Notes under the pieces: generated by a model
What the model was told of the DNA's origin: nothing
Seen by the model: only the letters and a program-made list of their open reading frames with translations
Database searches by the model: none
Shown: one piece after another, positions 25,423 through 39,687 of the stretch
Position numbering within the stretch: the stretch's first letter is position 1
Layout: the number at the start of each line of letters is the position of its first letter
Translations under genes and position numbers: made by a program
Source: Gibbsiella quercinecans
Lineage (GTDB): Bacteria; Pseudomonadota; Gammaproteobacteria; Enterobacterales; Enterobacteriaceae
Direction of reading: 5' to 3'
Assembly: GCF_002291425.1 (NCBI RefSeq)
Contig: NZ_CP014136.1
Coordinates: forward strand, 868,001-932,000
DNA length: 64,000 nucleotides

Positions 25423-26187
25423 ATGGAAACCCGGCGCGCAGAACGTATCAAGCAACTAAGCCTGGCCCTGAAAAACGCGGACAAGCTCCATGTGAAACAG
25501 GCCGCCGCCCTCTTGGGCGTTTCGGAAATGACGGTGCGCCGCGATCTTAGCGCCGGTCATGCCACCGTCACACTGCTGGGCGGGTATGTAGTGGCCGATT
25601 TACGCCACGGCGCCGCCACGCGCTATTCGCTTACCGATCAGCAAACCCAGCGGCTGCCGGAAAAACGCCGCATCGGTGCGCTGGCCGCTGCCCTGATTAA
25701 CAGTAACGATACGGTTTTTTTCGACTGCGGCACCACCACGCCAGCCATCATTGATGCGATTGACGACAGTCTGCCTTTTACCGCCATATGCCATGCGCTA
25801 AACACCTTCCTGGCACTGCAGAGCAAGCCCAACTGCCGCGTGATCCTGTGCGGCGGTAGTTTTAATCCCGCCAATGCCATCTTCAGCGGTCTTGGCCAGC
25901 ATAGCGAGCTGGATCATATCTGCCCGACGCTCGCTTTCATTTCCGCCGCTGGCCTAAGCCTGCAACATGGCGCCACCTGTTTTAACTTCGACGAATTGGC
26001 TATGAAGCACCGAGCCATACGCATGGCGCAGCAGAAGATCCTGGTGGCCGATCACAGCAAATTCGGCGTAGAAAAGGCCGCCGTCATCGCCCCATTGCTC
26101 CAGTTTGAGCAGGTGATTACCGATCGCCCGCCGAACGCGGAATTTAGCGATTTCTTCACCGCACACGGCATAGCGCTCCATTGCTAA
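25423..26187 (+). CDS. deoR: Deoxyribonucleoside regulator DeoR
   Basis: A 254-residue DeoR-family repressor. The N-terminal helix-turn-helix has HVKQAAALLGVSEMTVRRDLS (split across residues 24-44), and the C-terminal sugar-phosphate sensor domain has FDCGTTTPAIIDAI and the ending VADHSKFG that is typical of the family. In E. coli it represses deoCABD, nupG and tsx and is released by deoxyribose-5-phosphate, the substrate of DeoC. Its position directly downstream of deoC, with an operator in front of deoC, supports autoregulation and the same role here. Confidence 0.93.
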   Translation: METRRAERIKQLSLALKNADKLHVKQAAALLGVSEMTVRRDLSAGHATVTLLGGYVVADLRHGAATRYSLTDQQTQRLPEKRRIGALAAALINSNDTVFFDCGTTTPAIIDAIDDSLPFTAICHALNTFLALQSKPNCRVILCGGSFNPANAIFSGLGQHSELDHICPTLAFISAAGLSLQHGATCFNFDELAMKHRAIRMAQQKILVADHSKFGVEKAAVIAPLLQFEQVITDRPPNAEFSDFFTAHGIALHC

Positions 26188-26645
26188 GGCCATGTCGTTG
26201 TTCCGCGCAAATCTCGGCTGCCACGCGTTGCATTTACACGCCATATTTCATGAAAATGTGATATCAATCACTAAAAGAGCTTAATCCGGGTTTTTAGCTA
26301 GATCTGCACGAGCAGTTAAAATATATTTCCACCCAGAAATAAAAGGGTAGTTTTTTGTGTGGTTAATTATCCACCACACAGGATGAAAAACAGGCATCAT
26401 ACTTCCGCCCCCGCAAGATAAAACATCCATTACCTGCGCCGATTAACGCACAAAAAATCGACAAAATAATAAATAAACGCACAAATCACGCATAATAGAG
26501 CAAGATCACGGTTGTTTATTCCAAAACCCGCTATCTTGCGGCCATCAAAATCGGCAGCGTTAACCCCGGCGGCGGTGGCGCCTGCGTTTTCGATTTTATG
26601 TTTCGCTTTGAACGTTAAATAAACGTGTTCACTTCGGAGATATCT
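26188..26645. other. Regulatory gap upstream of sdaC
   Basis: A 458-bp AT-rich gap with a CRP-like site (26257-26272). A palindrome-rich stretch near 26520-26580 may be the end of the sdaC leader. No gene is seen. Confidence 0.5.
26257..26272. promoter_or_regulatory. CRP-binding site candidate
   Basis: TGTGATATCAATCACT matches the CRP consensus TGTGA-N6-TCACA at nine of the ten conserved bases. It lies 374-389 nt before the sdaC start; serine catabolism genes are CRP-activated in E. coli, but the distance is long and the promoter itself was not located. Confidence 0.6.
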
Positions 26646-27944
26646 ATGGACACCATACAGACTGGCACGATTGCCTCTACAGCCGTGGAATCCAGCAGTA
26701 CCTGGCGCAAAACAGACACCATGTGGATGTTAGGCCTGTACGGCACCGCGATCGGCGCCGGCGTGCTGTTTCTCCCGATCAATGCCGGAATTGGCGGCCT
26801 AATCCCATTGGTTATTATGGCGATCATTGCTTTCCCAATGACCTTTTTCGCCCACCGCGGGCTGTGCCGCTTTGTGCTTTCGGGTAAGAACCCCGGTGAA
26901 GACATCACCGAAGTGGTGGAAGAGCACTTTGGCATCAGCGCCGGTAAGCTGATTACCCTGCTCTACTTCTTTGCGATCTACCCCATTCTGCTGGTCTACA
27001 GCGTTGCCATTACCAACACCGTCGACAGCTTTATGACCCACCAGTTGGGCATGACGGCACCGCCGCGCGCCATCCTGTCACTGATCCTGATCACCGGCCT
27101 GATGACCATCGTGCGCTTTGGCGAACAGGCGATTGTGAAGACCATGAGCATCCTGGTGTTCCCGTTTGTCGGCGCACTGATGCTGCTGGCGATGTATTTG
27201 ATCCCTAACTGGAGCAGCGCCATTTTTACCGATGCCATGCTGCCCACCAGCGGCAACGCGATGGGCCACGGCCTGATGATGACCCTGTGGTTGGCGATCC
27301 CGGTGATGGTGTTTTCCTTCAACCACTCACCGATCATTTCCGCCTTTGCGGTGGCAAAACGTGGCGAATACGGCCCGGCGGCAGAAAAAAAATGCACGCG
27401 GATTCTGGCTTATGCGCACATCATGATGGTGCTGACCGTCATGTTCTTCGTTTTCAGTTGCGTACTGAGCCTGTCGCCGGCGGAGCTGGCCGAAGCCAAA
27501 GCGCAGAACATTTCCATTCTGTCTTACCTCGCCAACCACTTTCATAACCCGATGATTGAATACATCGCGCCGGTGATTGCCTTTGTGGCGATTACCAAAT
27601 CCTTCCTGGGGCACTATCTGGGTGCGCGCGAAGGCTTTAACGGCATGATTGCCAAATCGATGAAAAGCCGCGGCAAGACCATCAGCACGCATCGGCTCAA
27701 CCGCATTACTGCGGTGTTTATGCTGGTGACCACCTGGGCTGTCGCCACGTTGAACCCCAGCATTCTGGGCATGATTGAGACGCTGGGCGGCCCGATCATC
27801 GCCATGCTGCTGTTCCTGATGCCGATGTACGCGATCCGTAAAGTGCCGGCCATGCGCAAATACAGCGGGCATATCAGCAACGCTTTTGTGGTCGCCATCG
27901 GCTTGATTGCTATGTCGGCCATTCTGTATAGCCTGTTTAGCTAG
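26646..27944 (+). CDS. sdaC: Serine transporter SdaC
   Basis: A 432-residue inner-membrane protein of the hydroxy/aromatic amino acid permease (STP) family, about 11 membrane segments, close to E. coli SdaC (429 residues) throughout: [53 protein letters not shown] and the C-terminal YSLFS. It imports L-serine with protons. The ATG at 26646 gives the matching N-terminus; the frame's earlier start at 26625 is unneeded. In E. coli it is followed by the serine deaminase gene sdaB; here it is followed only by a repeat array, so the partner must be elsewhere. Confidence 0.93.
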   Translation: MDTIQTGTIASTAVESSSTWRKTDTMWMLGLYGTAIGAGVLFLPINAGIGGLIPLVIMAIIAFPMTFFAHRGLCRFVLSGKNPGEDITEVVEEHFGISAGKLITLLYFFAIYPILLVYSVAITNTVDSFMTHQLGMTAPPRAILSLILITGLMTIVRFGEQAIVKTMSILVFPFVGALMLLAMYLIPNWSSAIFTDAMLPTSGNAMGHGLMMTLWLAIPVMVFSFNHSPIISAFAVAKRGEYGPAAEKKCTRILAYAHIMMVLTVMFFVFSCVLSLSPAELAEAKAQNISILSYLANHFHNPMIEYIAPVIAFVAITKSFLGHYLGAREGFNGMIAKSMKSRGKTISTHRLNRITAVFMLVTTWAVATLNPSILGMIETLGGPIIAMLLFLMPMYAIRKVPAMRKYSGHISNAFVVAIGLIAMSAILYSLFS

Positions 27945-27965
27945 TCAATTATCGGCGGTTTTCCC

Positions 27966-28316
27966 CTCACCCCAGCCCTCTCCCAACGGGAGAGGGAGCC
28001 CCCCGAGTCTTGCTGGAACATTAGCGCTCCTTTCCCCAAACCCGGCTCGAACCGTCTCCTCTCCCGTTGGGAGAGGGTTAGGGTGAGGGCAAAGTTAGCG
28101 CGCCGTTACCCAAACCGGGCGCGAACGGTCCCCTCTCCCTTGGGGAGAGGGTTAGGGTGAGGGCGAAGTTAGCACACCATTGCCCAAACCAAGCACGGAC
28201 CGTCCCCTCTCCCTTCGGGAGAGGGGTAGGGTGAGGGCGAAGTTAACGCGCCGTTGCCCGAACCGGGCACGAACCGTCCCCTCTCCTCTGGGAGAGGGTT
28301 AGGGTGAGGGCGAAGA
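27966..28316. repeat. 74-bp tandem array of palindromic CCCTCACC-type repeats
   Basis: At least four units with a period of 74, 74 and 73 bp (anchor AGGGTGAGGG at 28080, 28154, 28228 and 28301). Each unit has a near-palindrome CCCTCTCCC-N-GGGAGAGGG followed by TTAGGGTGAGGGCGAAGTTA and a variable part containing GCGCCGTTGCCC. A reversed, diverged fifth copy (CCCTCACCCCAGCCCTCTCCC) opens the array at 27966. The units differ from each other at several places, mainly in the loop and in the 20 bases after it. The array lies between the 3' ends of sdaC and dacC, so it probably acts as a bidirectional RNA 3'-end structure. The same motif recurs after hisI. Confidence 0.93.
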
Positions 28317-28322
28317 GGTTAA

Positions 28323-29528
28323 TCAGCCAAAGATACTGCTAAACCATTGGGTCACCGTCATCATGATGCGGTCCCAAATCCGGCTAAAGAAGTTGCCTTC
28401 TTTCACTTCCTGCATCACCACCAGCGGCCGCTGCTCAATCGTTTTACCGTCCAGTTGAAAATCTATCGTACCGACCACCTGGTTCTTCGCCAAGGGCGCT
28501 TCAAGCGTTGGCTGGATCAACTTGTAGCTGGCCTTCAGATTTTTCATCTGCCCTTTCGGGATAGTGATCGCCGCATCTTTCGCCACGCCCAACGGCGCTT
28601 CGCTCGCCTCGCCGAACCATACCCGCTGGGTCACAAAGGGTTTGTCAGCCTTGATCGGCGTGACCGTTTCATAAAAACGGAAGCCCCAGGTCAGCAGCTT
28701 TTCGCTTTCGCTAAAACGCACGCGATCGCTCGGCGCGCCCAACACCACGGAAATCAAACGCATGGGGCCATCGGTGGCGGAAGCTACCAGGTTATGCCCA
28801 GCGCCGCTGGTATAGCCGGTTTTAATACCGTCTACATTCAGGTTGGAGCTCCACAGCAGGCGGTTGCGGTTTACCTGGCGAATCTTGTTAAAGGTAAACT
28901 CTTTTTCTTTATGCAGCGCATATTCTTCCGGCACATCGCGGATCAACGCCTGGCTTAGCAGCGCCATATCGCGCGCCGTGCTGTATTGCCCTTCCGCGTC
29001 CAACCCGTGCACCGTCAGAAAATGCGTATTCTTCAACCCCAGGCTGTTGGCATAGTTGTTCATCAGGCCAACAAAAGCGTCCTGGCTGCCGGCCACATAA
29101 TCGGCCAGCGCGATGCTGGCGTCGTTGCCGGACTGTATCACCACCCCTTTGTTCAATTCAGAAACCGGCACCTGATCGCCCGGCTTGATAAACATCAAAG
29201 AGGAACCGCGCAGCACCGGGTTGCCGGTTGCCCAGGCGTCTTTGCCCACGGTAACGATATCGGTCGGCTTAATCTTGCCGGCCTTAACCGCCTGCCCAAT
29301 GGCATAGCTGGACATGATTTTGGTCAGGCTGGCGGGATCCAGGCGGGAATCAGGGTTGCCTTCGGCCAGGATGGTGCCGCTGTTATAATCCATCAACACA
29401 AAGGCTTTTGCGTCAATTTGCGGTGCGGCCGGGGGCTCTGCCGCCTGCACGGCGGGTACGGCCAATAAAAGAACGCCGACGCCAAACGTCAGCCGTTTTA
29501 ATGAGTGGGGAAAGTGTCTTTTCATCAT
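28323..29528 (-). CDS. dacC: D-alanyl-D-alanine carboxypeptidase DacC (PBP6)
   Basis: A 401-residue class C low-molecular-weight penicillin-binding protein, closest to E. coli DacC (400 residues). A signal peptide of about 29 residues is followed by the catalytic S67-x-x-K in SLTK, the SGN motif in [10 protein letters not shown], and KTG in [12 protein letters not shown]. The C-terminal PBP5_C domain ends in an amphipathic helix ([19 protein letters not shown]) that anchors it to the outer face of the inner membrane. It trims the terminal D-Ala from peptidoglycan pentapeptides. ATG is present at both 29528 and 29525. The gene stands alone next to the repeat array. Confidence 0.93.
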   Translation of the reverse strand: MMKRHFPHSLKRLTFGVGVLLLAVPAVQAAEPPAAPQIDAKAFVLMDYNSGTILAEGNPDSRLDPASLTKIMSSYAIGQAVKAGKIKPTDIVTVGKDAWATGNPVLRGSSLMFIKPGDQVPVSELNKGVVIQSGNDASIALADYVAGSQDAFVGLMNNYANSLGLKNTHFLTVHGLDAEGQYSTARDMALLSQALIRDVPEEYALHKEKEFTFNKIRQVNRNRLLWSSNLNVDGIKTGYTSGAGHNLVASATDGPMRLISVVLGAPSDRVRFSESEKLLTWGFRFYETVTPIKADKPFVTQRVWFGEASEAPLGVAKDAAITIPKGQMKNLKASYKLIQPTLEAPLAKNQVVGTIDFQLDGKTIEQRPLVVMQEVKEGNFFSRIWDRIMMTVTQWFSSIFG

Positions 29529-29926
29529 GCGTCGCCAGAGTATCCATTCAACCTATTGAAATAGCGTTAACTTTCAAACATGTTTACGTTTTCAGCCAAC
29601 CAGCGAAAGCAGCCCGGTGCGCCTGCATGTGCCGCAGACTCCCTGCGGCCGCACTCAAAGAAAGGAGCGCACCCGAAACGCCTTTTAGTGAGTTTATTAG
29701 ATTCATCTTATTTTTGCAGGGTTTAGCATCAATTTTCAGCATTTTTACATAACTGTACATGTGCAGAAAAATGGCCAGCCCGTTATGCGAATCGTCAATA
29801 AACTGCCGCTGAATTGTCATGCGCTTTTTTTATCATGACCCGAGCGCCGTTTAATCACCATCTTTGCTGGCTGGCGGTGAGCGTTATCCGCTATGCTGAG
29901 TATTCACAGACAGCCGGAGAAAACCG
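29529..29926. other. Divergent gap between dacC and the HAD-IB gene
   Basis: A 398-bp region with AT-rich patches near 29680-29760. I see no RNA gene or clear operator in it. Confidence 0.4.
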
Positions 29927-30583
29927 ATGGATTTAGCCCTGTTCGATCTGGATGAAACCCTGATAGATGACGACAGCACCAGCCTGTGGCTACGCTGGCT
30001 AGTGGCGCAGGGCTTTGCGCCTGAAGCCTTGCAGCAGCAGGAACAGCAACTGATGCAGCGCTATTATCAGGGGACGCTGGCGATAGAGGATTATATGCGC
30101 GCCACCCTGGCCCCACTGGAAGGGCTTAGCGCCAAGACCGTTGCCGGTTGGATTGCCCGATACGTGCATCGCGACATTCTGCCACGCGTCTACCCGGCGG
30201 CGCGTGAACGCCTGCAATGGCATCGCGAACGCGGCGACTACATTCTGCTCGTTTCCGCCAGCGGCGAACACCTGGTGGCGCCGATCGCCAGCCAGTTGGG
30301 TGCCGACGGCGCGCTGGCAGTTGGCGTAGAGATCGAAGATGGGCGCTTTACCGGCAACATCTATGGCACGCCCACTTATCAGCAGGGCAAGGTCACCCGC
30401 CTGCAGCAATGGCAGGCGCAGCACCCGGAATTGCGTTTCGGCCATAGCCACAGCTATAGCGACTCGATCAACGATAAAGCGCTGCTGGCGTTCGCCGACA
30501 GCGCCACGGTGATTAACCCCGACAGCGATTTGCACGCGCTGGCGTTGCAACACGGTTGGGAAATCCGCTACTGGGAACGTTAA
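29927..30583 (+). CDS. HAD-IB family phosphatase (SerB-like)
   Basis: A 218-residue HAD hydrolase of subfamily IB. The nucleophile motif is LALFDLDETLIDDD, motif II is LLVSASGEHLV, and the C-terminal acidic motif is SHSYSDSINDKALL. This layout matches a group of small phosphatases related to phosphoserine phosphatase and to CicA/YfhB; the substrate is not known. A GGAGA ribosome-binding site precedes the ATG at 29927. It is convergent with the yliI-like gene and alone in its unit. Confidence 0.88.
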   Translation: MDLALFDLDETLIDDDSTSLWLRWLVAQGFAPEALQQQEQQLMQRYYQGTLAIEDYMRATLAPLEGLSAKTVAGWIARYVHRDILPRVYPAARERLQWHRERGDYILLVSASGEHLVAPIASQLGADGALAVGVEIEDGRFTGNIYGTPTYQQGKVTRLQQWQAQHPELRFGHSHSYSDSINDKALLAFADSATVINPDSDLHALALQHGWEIRYWER

Positions 30584-30658
30584 CCCACAGGTTTTGTCGG
30601 CTTGCGGTTGCGCTGGGGGCAGCGGCCCGCACGCGCGATTGCCGGCCAAAACCCGGGT

Positions 30659-31762
30659 TTACGATTCCCCCACGCGCAGCAGTTTGCCGTTTTCCTCGTC
30701 GGTCAGCAGATAGAGATAGCCATCCGGCCCCACGCGCACATCCCGGATGCGCTGCCCGCGATCGGCCAACAGGGTTTCTTCCGCCACCACCTTATTCCCT
30801 TCCAGCGTCAGGCGCAGCAACGAACGATGGGCCAGCGCGCCAATAAACAGCGAATGCCGCCAGGCCGGAAAGCGCGTGGCGTTATAGAATGCCATTCCGC
30901 TCACCGCAGGGGACACCTGCCAATAGTAAAGCGGCGGCTCGGTGCCGGGCGCCTGCTGGCCCTGGGCTTCCGGGATCGCCAGCCCGGAATAGTTAACGCC
31001 GTGGGTCGCCAGCGGCCAACCATAGTTCTTCCCAGCCTGGGGAATATTGATCTCATCGCCACCGCGCGGCCCGTGCTCGTGCAGCCACACTTCCCCGGAC
31101 CACGGATTGAGCGCCATTCCCTGCGCATTCCGGTGACCATAAGACCAAATCTCTGGCCGTTTACCCGCCTGGCCGACAAATGGGTTATCGGCGGGCACGG
31201 CACCCGTCGCCGTCAGGCGCACCACCTTCCCCTGCAGTTTGTCCAGATCCTGCGCCGTTAGCCGTTGGTTATTTTCGCCCAGCGTAATGAACAGGTAACC
31301 CTGACGATCAAAAACCAAGCGCGAGCCAAAATGGTTGCCGGTTGAAAGCGCGGGCTGCTGGCGCAACAACACCCGAAAATCATCCAGCTGCGTGTTAGCG
31401 GCATTCAGGCGCCCCACGCCGACCGCAGTGCCCGCTTTGCCACCCGGTGCCGCTTGCGCAAAGCTCAAATAGACCAGGCGGCTGCTGGCGAAATCCGGCG
31501 CCAGCGCGATATCCATCAGCCCCCCTTGCCCGCGGGCATACACCTGCGGCACGCCGGCAATCGGCGGCGATAGCCCTTTGCCCGCTTGCCATAGCCGCAG
31601 CCGCCCTGGCCGCTCGGTGATCAATATCCCCTGCTCATCGGGTAAGAATGCCAGCGCCCACGGGTGTTCAAGCCGATCCTGCAATTGCGTGACGACCGGC
31701 GCCGCGTACAGCAGGCCGCTGCTAATCAACAAGAGTCCGCTAATCAGATAATGACGAAGCAT
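30659..31762 (-). CDS. yliI: PQQ-dependent soluble aldose sugar dehydrogenase, YliI-like
   Basis: A 367-residue periplasmic protein with a signal peptide (LLISSGLLYAAP) and a six-bladed propeller of the soluble PQQ glucose dehydrogenase/GSDH family. Motifs include HPWALAFLPDEQG, LMDIALAPDF, the SYGHRNAQGMALNP region with active-site His, and HEHGPRGGDEIN. It oxidises aldoses using PQQ. The ATG at 31762 follows GGAGG; a GTG two codons upstream is the alternative. This is the second PQQ enzyme in the window after gcd, although no PQQ synthesis gene is present in the window. Confidence 0.92.
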   Translation of the reverse strand: MLRHYLISGLLLISSGLLYAAPVVTQLQDRLEHPWALAFLPDEQGILITERPGRLRLWQAGKGLSPPIAGVPQVYARGQGGLMDIALAPDFASSRLVYLSFAQAAPGGKAGTAVGVGRLNAANTQLDDFRVLLRQQPALSTGNHFGSRLVFDRQGYLFITLGENNQRLTAQDLDKLQGKVVRLTATGAVPADNPFVGQAGKRPEIWSYGHRNAQGMALNPWSGEVWLHEHGPRGGDEINIPQAGKNYGWPLATHGVNYSGLAIPEAQGQQAPGTEPPLYYWQVSPAVSGMAFYNATRFPAWRHSLFIGALAHRSLLRLTLEGNKVVAEETLLADRGQRIRDVRVGPDGYLYLLTDEENGKLLRVGES

Positions 31763-31854
31763 GGGCACCTCCAGGGCGGTGGAAAACGGTCCCTGTCAGT
31801 TTAGCCCACGATATGGATGGGTGTGGCCCGCGGCCAGCGCGCGCGGGCGAAAGT

Positions 31855-32679
31855 TCAGCTCACCGGCATCCGTGCCGGATCGGGATATTGATATTCAAAC
31901 CCCAGTTCGCTACAAATCCGGTTGCCGTTGATCAGCCGGCCGTCCTGTTCCACCTCATCCGCAAAGCGTGGCGGCTCCAGGTGCAACTGCTCCGCCAGCG
32001 CCGGATAAAACGCTTTCTTCACCGGGTGGCCCGGGGCGCACAGGTTATAGACGTGGCCGCCTTTCGGCCGCTGCAACAGCAGTTGGATCGCCGCGATCAC
32101 ATCATCCTGATGCACCAGGTTAACCCCCTGCGAGCCGCCCTTCACATCCACTTTGCCCGCCAGGAAGCGCCCCGGGTGGCGATCGGCCCCGACCAGCCCG
32201 GCCAGCCGCAGGATATCTACCGAGGTATTCGGCAGCTCATGCAGCCAGCGTTCCAGCTCAACCAACACCCGGCCGGAAGGCGTATTCGGCCGCAATGGCG
32301 CATCTTCACGCAGCGTGCCGGTGGTTTCGCCATAAACGGAGGTGGAGCTGGTGAAAATAATGCGCGGCACGCCAAAGGCCATGGCGCTATCTACTAACAT
32401 CCGTACCGCTTCAAAGTACCCTGCGCTGCCCTCAACCGTGCGCCGCGCCGGCAACGTGATCACCAACGCATCGACGCGCAGCAGTTGCTCCAGATCGTCC
32501 GGATCGCAAATCAGTTCCGGCGTTAGCTCCAGCCGGTAACATTCAATGCCGCTCATCCGTGCTGCTTCAACGCCGTCCGGCGTGGTTTTACTGCCGACCA
32601 CCTTATAGCCGCGCCCCATCAACGACAGCGCCAACGGCATACCCAACCAGCCAAGGCCAACAATGGCTACTTTTTTCAT
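31855..32679 (-). CDS. yeeZ: NAD(P)-binding SDR-type protein YeeZ
   Basis: A 274-residue extended SDR/epimerase-like protein close to E. coli YeeZ in length and sequence. It has the nucleotide-binding GLGWLGMPLA at the N-terminus, IIFTSSTSVYGETTG with the catalytic-type Ser and Tyr, DILRLAGLVG, and the C-terminal ICSELGFEYQYPDP. The biochemical function is not known. It is divergent from the his operon with 285 bp between them, as near the his locus in E. coli (where yefM-yoeB also intervene; they are missing here). Confidence 0.92.
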   Translation of the reverse strand: MKKVAIVGLGWLGMPLALSLMGRGYKVVGSKTTPDGVEAARMSGIECYRLELTPELICDPDDLEQLLRVDALVITLPARRTVEGSAGYFEAVRMLVDSAMAFGVPRIIFTSSTSVYGETTGTLREDAPLRPNTPSGRVLVELERWLHELPNTSVDILRLAGLVGADRHPGRFLAGKVDVKGGSQGVNLVHQDDVIAAIQLLLQRPKGGHVYNLCAPGHPVKKAFYPALAEQLHLEPPRFADEVEQDGRLINGNRICSELGFEYQYPDPARMPVS

Positions 32680-32891
32680 ATCTTCCTCTCCTGAAGATCG
32701 CCGCGCCTATGTATTTCAGGCTACGCCTGTCCTGCGGGTGATACAATCTGCGGCGCGTAACGTTCGGTAAATCAGCATCCACCTTATATATGTCATATTA
32801 CCAGCCGCAAAGGCATTGGCCGCCACGCCAGTTATTTCAGGGATTAATTCATACTGTTTCAATAAATTAAAATTATGCAGGCAAAAAAGGG

Positions 32892-32920
32892 TTGCACAAA
32901 ACCCCCTGTATAGTTTAGGT
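32892..32920 (+). promoter_or_regulatory. his operon promoter
   Basis: A -35 TTGCAC (32892-32897) and -10 TTAGGT (32915-32920) are 17 nt apart, matching the form and spacing of the E. coli his promoter (TTGCTT-N17-TTAGGT). The rest of the 285-bp gap to yeeZ shows no other feature. Confidence 0.75.
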
Positions 32921-32964
32921 TAATTAGCAATTCAGTCAGTACGGCATTTTCAAGAGAAAACACA

Positions 32965-33012
32965 ATGACACGCATTCAGTTCAACCACCATCATCACCAT
33001 CATCCTGACTAG
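32965..33012 (+). CDS. hisL: his operon leader peptide HisL
   Basis: A 15-residue leader peptide, MTRIQFNHHHHHHPD, with six histidine codons in a row (seven in E. coli). When charged tRNA-His is scarce the ribosome stalls in this run, an antiterminator forms and the his genes are transcribed. It is preceded by AAGAG-type Shine-Dalgarno sequence and followed by the attenuator hairpins. Confidence 0.97.
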   Translation: MTRIQFNHHHHHHPD

Positions 33013-33082
33013 TCTTTCAGGCAGATGTGTGCTGGAAGACGGTTTACGGATCTTCCAGTGGCGAGCAGAATGCAAGAGAGAG

Positions 33083-33115
33083 CCCTCGGAAGATTCCTTC
33101 CGAGGGTTTTTTTTT
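33083..33115 (+). terminator. his attenuator terminator
   Basis: CCCTCGGAAG-ATT-CCTTCCGAGGG and nine T form the attenuator. The segment at 33031-33061 with GGAAGACGG and ATCTTCCAG forms the competing upstream stems. Confidence 0.95.
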
Positions 33116-33185
33116 GGATCCGGACAGACAGATTAAGCGTTATTTTTAATAAATTCATAAAATTACAGGTTAAACAGAGGTTACC

Positions 33186-34085
33186 ATGCTGGACAAAACA
33201 CGTTTACGGATAGCAATGCAGAAGTCAGGCCGCCTGAGCGAAGATTCCCAGGAGCTGCTGGCGCGTTGCGGTATCAAAATCAACCTGCAGCAGCAACGCC
33301 TGATCGCCTTTGCGGAAAACATGCCGATTGATATTCTGCGCGTTCGTGATGACGATATTCCCGGCCTGGTAATGGATGGCGTGGTCGATCTGGGCATCAT
33401 CGGTGAAAACGTGCTGGAAGAAGAATTGCTCGATCGCCGGGCACAGGGCGAAGACCCACGTTACTTCACCCTGCGCCGCCTGGACTTCGGTGGTTGCCGC
33501 CTGTCGCTGGCCGCGCCGCTGGATTGCGAATACACCGGCCCGCAAAGCCTGCAAGACGCCCGCATCGCCACCTCCTACCCGCACCTGCTGAAACAATACC
33601 TCGATAAACAAGGCGTTCGCTTCAAATCCTGCCTGCTGAACGGTTCAGTCGAAGTCGCGCCGCGTGCCGGCCTGTCCGACGCCATCTGCGATCTGGTTTC
33701 TACCGGCGCAACGCTGGAAGCCAACGGCCTGCGCGAAGTGGAAGTGATTTACCGCTCCAAGGCTTGCCTGATCCAGCGCGACGGCGAAATGCCGGAAGCC
33801 AAGCAGCAACTGATTGATAAACTGTTAACCCGTATCCAGGGCGTGATTCAAGCCCGCGAATCCAAATACATCATGCTGCACGCGCCAAGCGAACGCCTGG
33901 ATGAGATCGTTTCGCTGCTGCCGGGCGCCGAACGCCCAACCATTCTGCCGCTGGCCGGTTCGCAAAACCGCGTGGCAATGCACATGGTCAGCAGCGAAAC
34001 GCTGTTCTGGGAAACGATGGAAAACCTGAAGGCCCTGGGCGCCAGCTCAATCCTGGTATTGCCAATTGAAAAAATGATGGAGTAA
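33186..34085 (+). CDS. hisG: ATP phosphoribosyltransferase HisG
   Basis: A 299-residue long-form HisG, the first structural gene of the operon. It couples ATP and PRPP to start histidine synthesis and is inhibited by histidine through the C-terminal ACT-like domain (after about residue 225). N-terminal [15 protein letters not shown], the [13 protein letters not shown] segment, the substrate motif [14 protein letters not shown] and the C-terminal [17 protein letters not shown] are conserved. The start ATG at 33186 lies 70 nt after the attenuator. Confidence 0.98.
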   Translation: MLDKTRLRIAMQKSGRLSEDSQELLARCGIKINLQQQRLIAFAENMPIDILRVRDDDIPGLVMDGVVDLGIIGENVLEEELLDRRAQGEDPRYFTLRRLDFGGCRLSLAAPLDCEYTGPQSLQDARIATSYPHLLKQYLDKQGVRFKSCLLNGSVEVAPRAGLSDAICDLVSTGATLEANGLREVEVIYRSKACLIQRDGEMPEAKQQLIDKLLTRIQGVIQARESKYIMLHAPSERLDEIVSLLPGAERPTILPLAGSQNRVAMHMVSSETLFWETMENLKALGASSILVLPIEKMME

Positions 34086-34091
34086 CACGCC

Positions 34092-36460
<2,369 letters not shown>

Positions 36461-36528
36461 TTCAGGGCGCTTAATATCATGGCTGTTGCCCGGCCGCGCG
36501 GCGCAGCCTTAACTCGTCAGGAGCCAAT

Positions 36529-37592
36529 GTGAGTCAGAAATTTCTCTTTATCGACCGTGACGGCACGCTGATTGCTGAGCCACCCGAAGATTTCCAGGTC
36601 GATCGCCTGGATAAACTGGCGCTGGAGCCAGACGTGATCCCTTCGTTGCTGGCCCTGCAGAAGGCGGGCTATACGCTGGTGATGATCACCAACCAGGATG
36701 GCCTCGGTACCGCCAGCTTCCCGCAGGAAACCTTCGATCCGCCGCACAACCTGATGATGCAGATCCTCACTTCCCAGGGGATCACCTTCGAAAATATCCT
36801 GATCTGCCCGCACAAGCCGGAAGACAACTGCGATTGCCGCAAGCCAAAAATCGCGATGGTCAAAGGCTACCTGGAGCCGGGCGTGATGAACGCCACCAAC
36901 AGCTATGTGATCGGCGATCGCCAAACCGATCTGCAACTGGCCGAAAACATGGGGATTCAAGGGCTGCTGTACCAACGGGACACCTTTGACTGGAAAGAAA
37001 TCACCCGCCGCCTCACCCAGCGCGATCGCCATGCGCACGTTAACCGCGTCACCAAGGAAACCCAGATTGATGTTAACGTCTGGTTGGATCGCGAAGGCGG
37101 CAGCAAGATTAAAACCGGCGTTGGCTTCTTTGATCATATGCTGGATCAAATCGCCACCCACGGCGGCTTCCGCATGGATATCCAGGTGAACGGCGATCTG
37201 TACATCGACGATCACCACACGGTGGAAGACACCGCGCTGGCGCTGGGCGAAGCGCTGAACAAGGCGCTGGGCGATAAACGCGGCATCGCGCGCTTTGGCT
37301 TTGTGCTGCCAATGGACGAATGCCTGGCGCGCTGCGCGATGGATATCTCCGGCCGGCCGCACCTGGAATACAAGGCCGAGTTCAGCTACCAACGCGTGGG
37401 CGATCTGAGCACCGAAATGGTCGAGCACTTCTTTAGCTCGCTGTCTTACACCATGGGTTGCACTCTGCACCTGAAAACCAAAGGCAAGAACGACCATCAC
37501 CGGGTGGAAAGCCTGTTCAAAGCGTTTGGCCGCACGCTGCGCCAGGCGATTCGCGTTGAGGGCAACACCCTCCCGAGTTCGAAAGGAGTGCT

Positions 37593-37596
<4 letters not shown>
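36529..37596 (+). CDS. hisB: Bifunctional HisB: histidinol-phosphatase and imidazoleglycerol-phosphate dehydratase
   Basis: A 355-residue fusion. The N-terminal HAD phosphatase (about residues 1-165) has FIDRDGTLI and the zinc-binding cysteine set in [15 protein letters not shown]. The C-terminal dehydratase has [13 protein letters not shown] and [15 protein letters not shown]. The start is GTG at 36529 with GGAGCC upstream; the nearby ATG at 36527 runs into an immediate stop. The gene ends in a 4-nt overlap with hisH. Confidence 0.98.

Positions 37597-39680
<2,084 letters not shown>

Positions 39681-39687
<7 letters not shown>

Noticed and set aside
27966..28316. CRISPR-like look of the repeat array
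   Set aside because: The 74-bp units follow each other directly, are palindromic and vary throughout; there are no short identical repeats with unique spacers and no cas genes.
29753..29766. LexA-like CTGTACATGTGCAG near dacC
   Set aside because: The spacing between CTG and CAG half-sites is wrong for the CTGT-N8-ACAG consensus and the second half lacks ACAG.
32986..33003. Run of six histidines as a vector His-tag artefact
   Set aside because: It is the natural hisL leader peptide, with promoter, attenuator and hisG in the right places.
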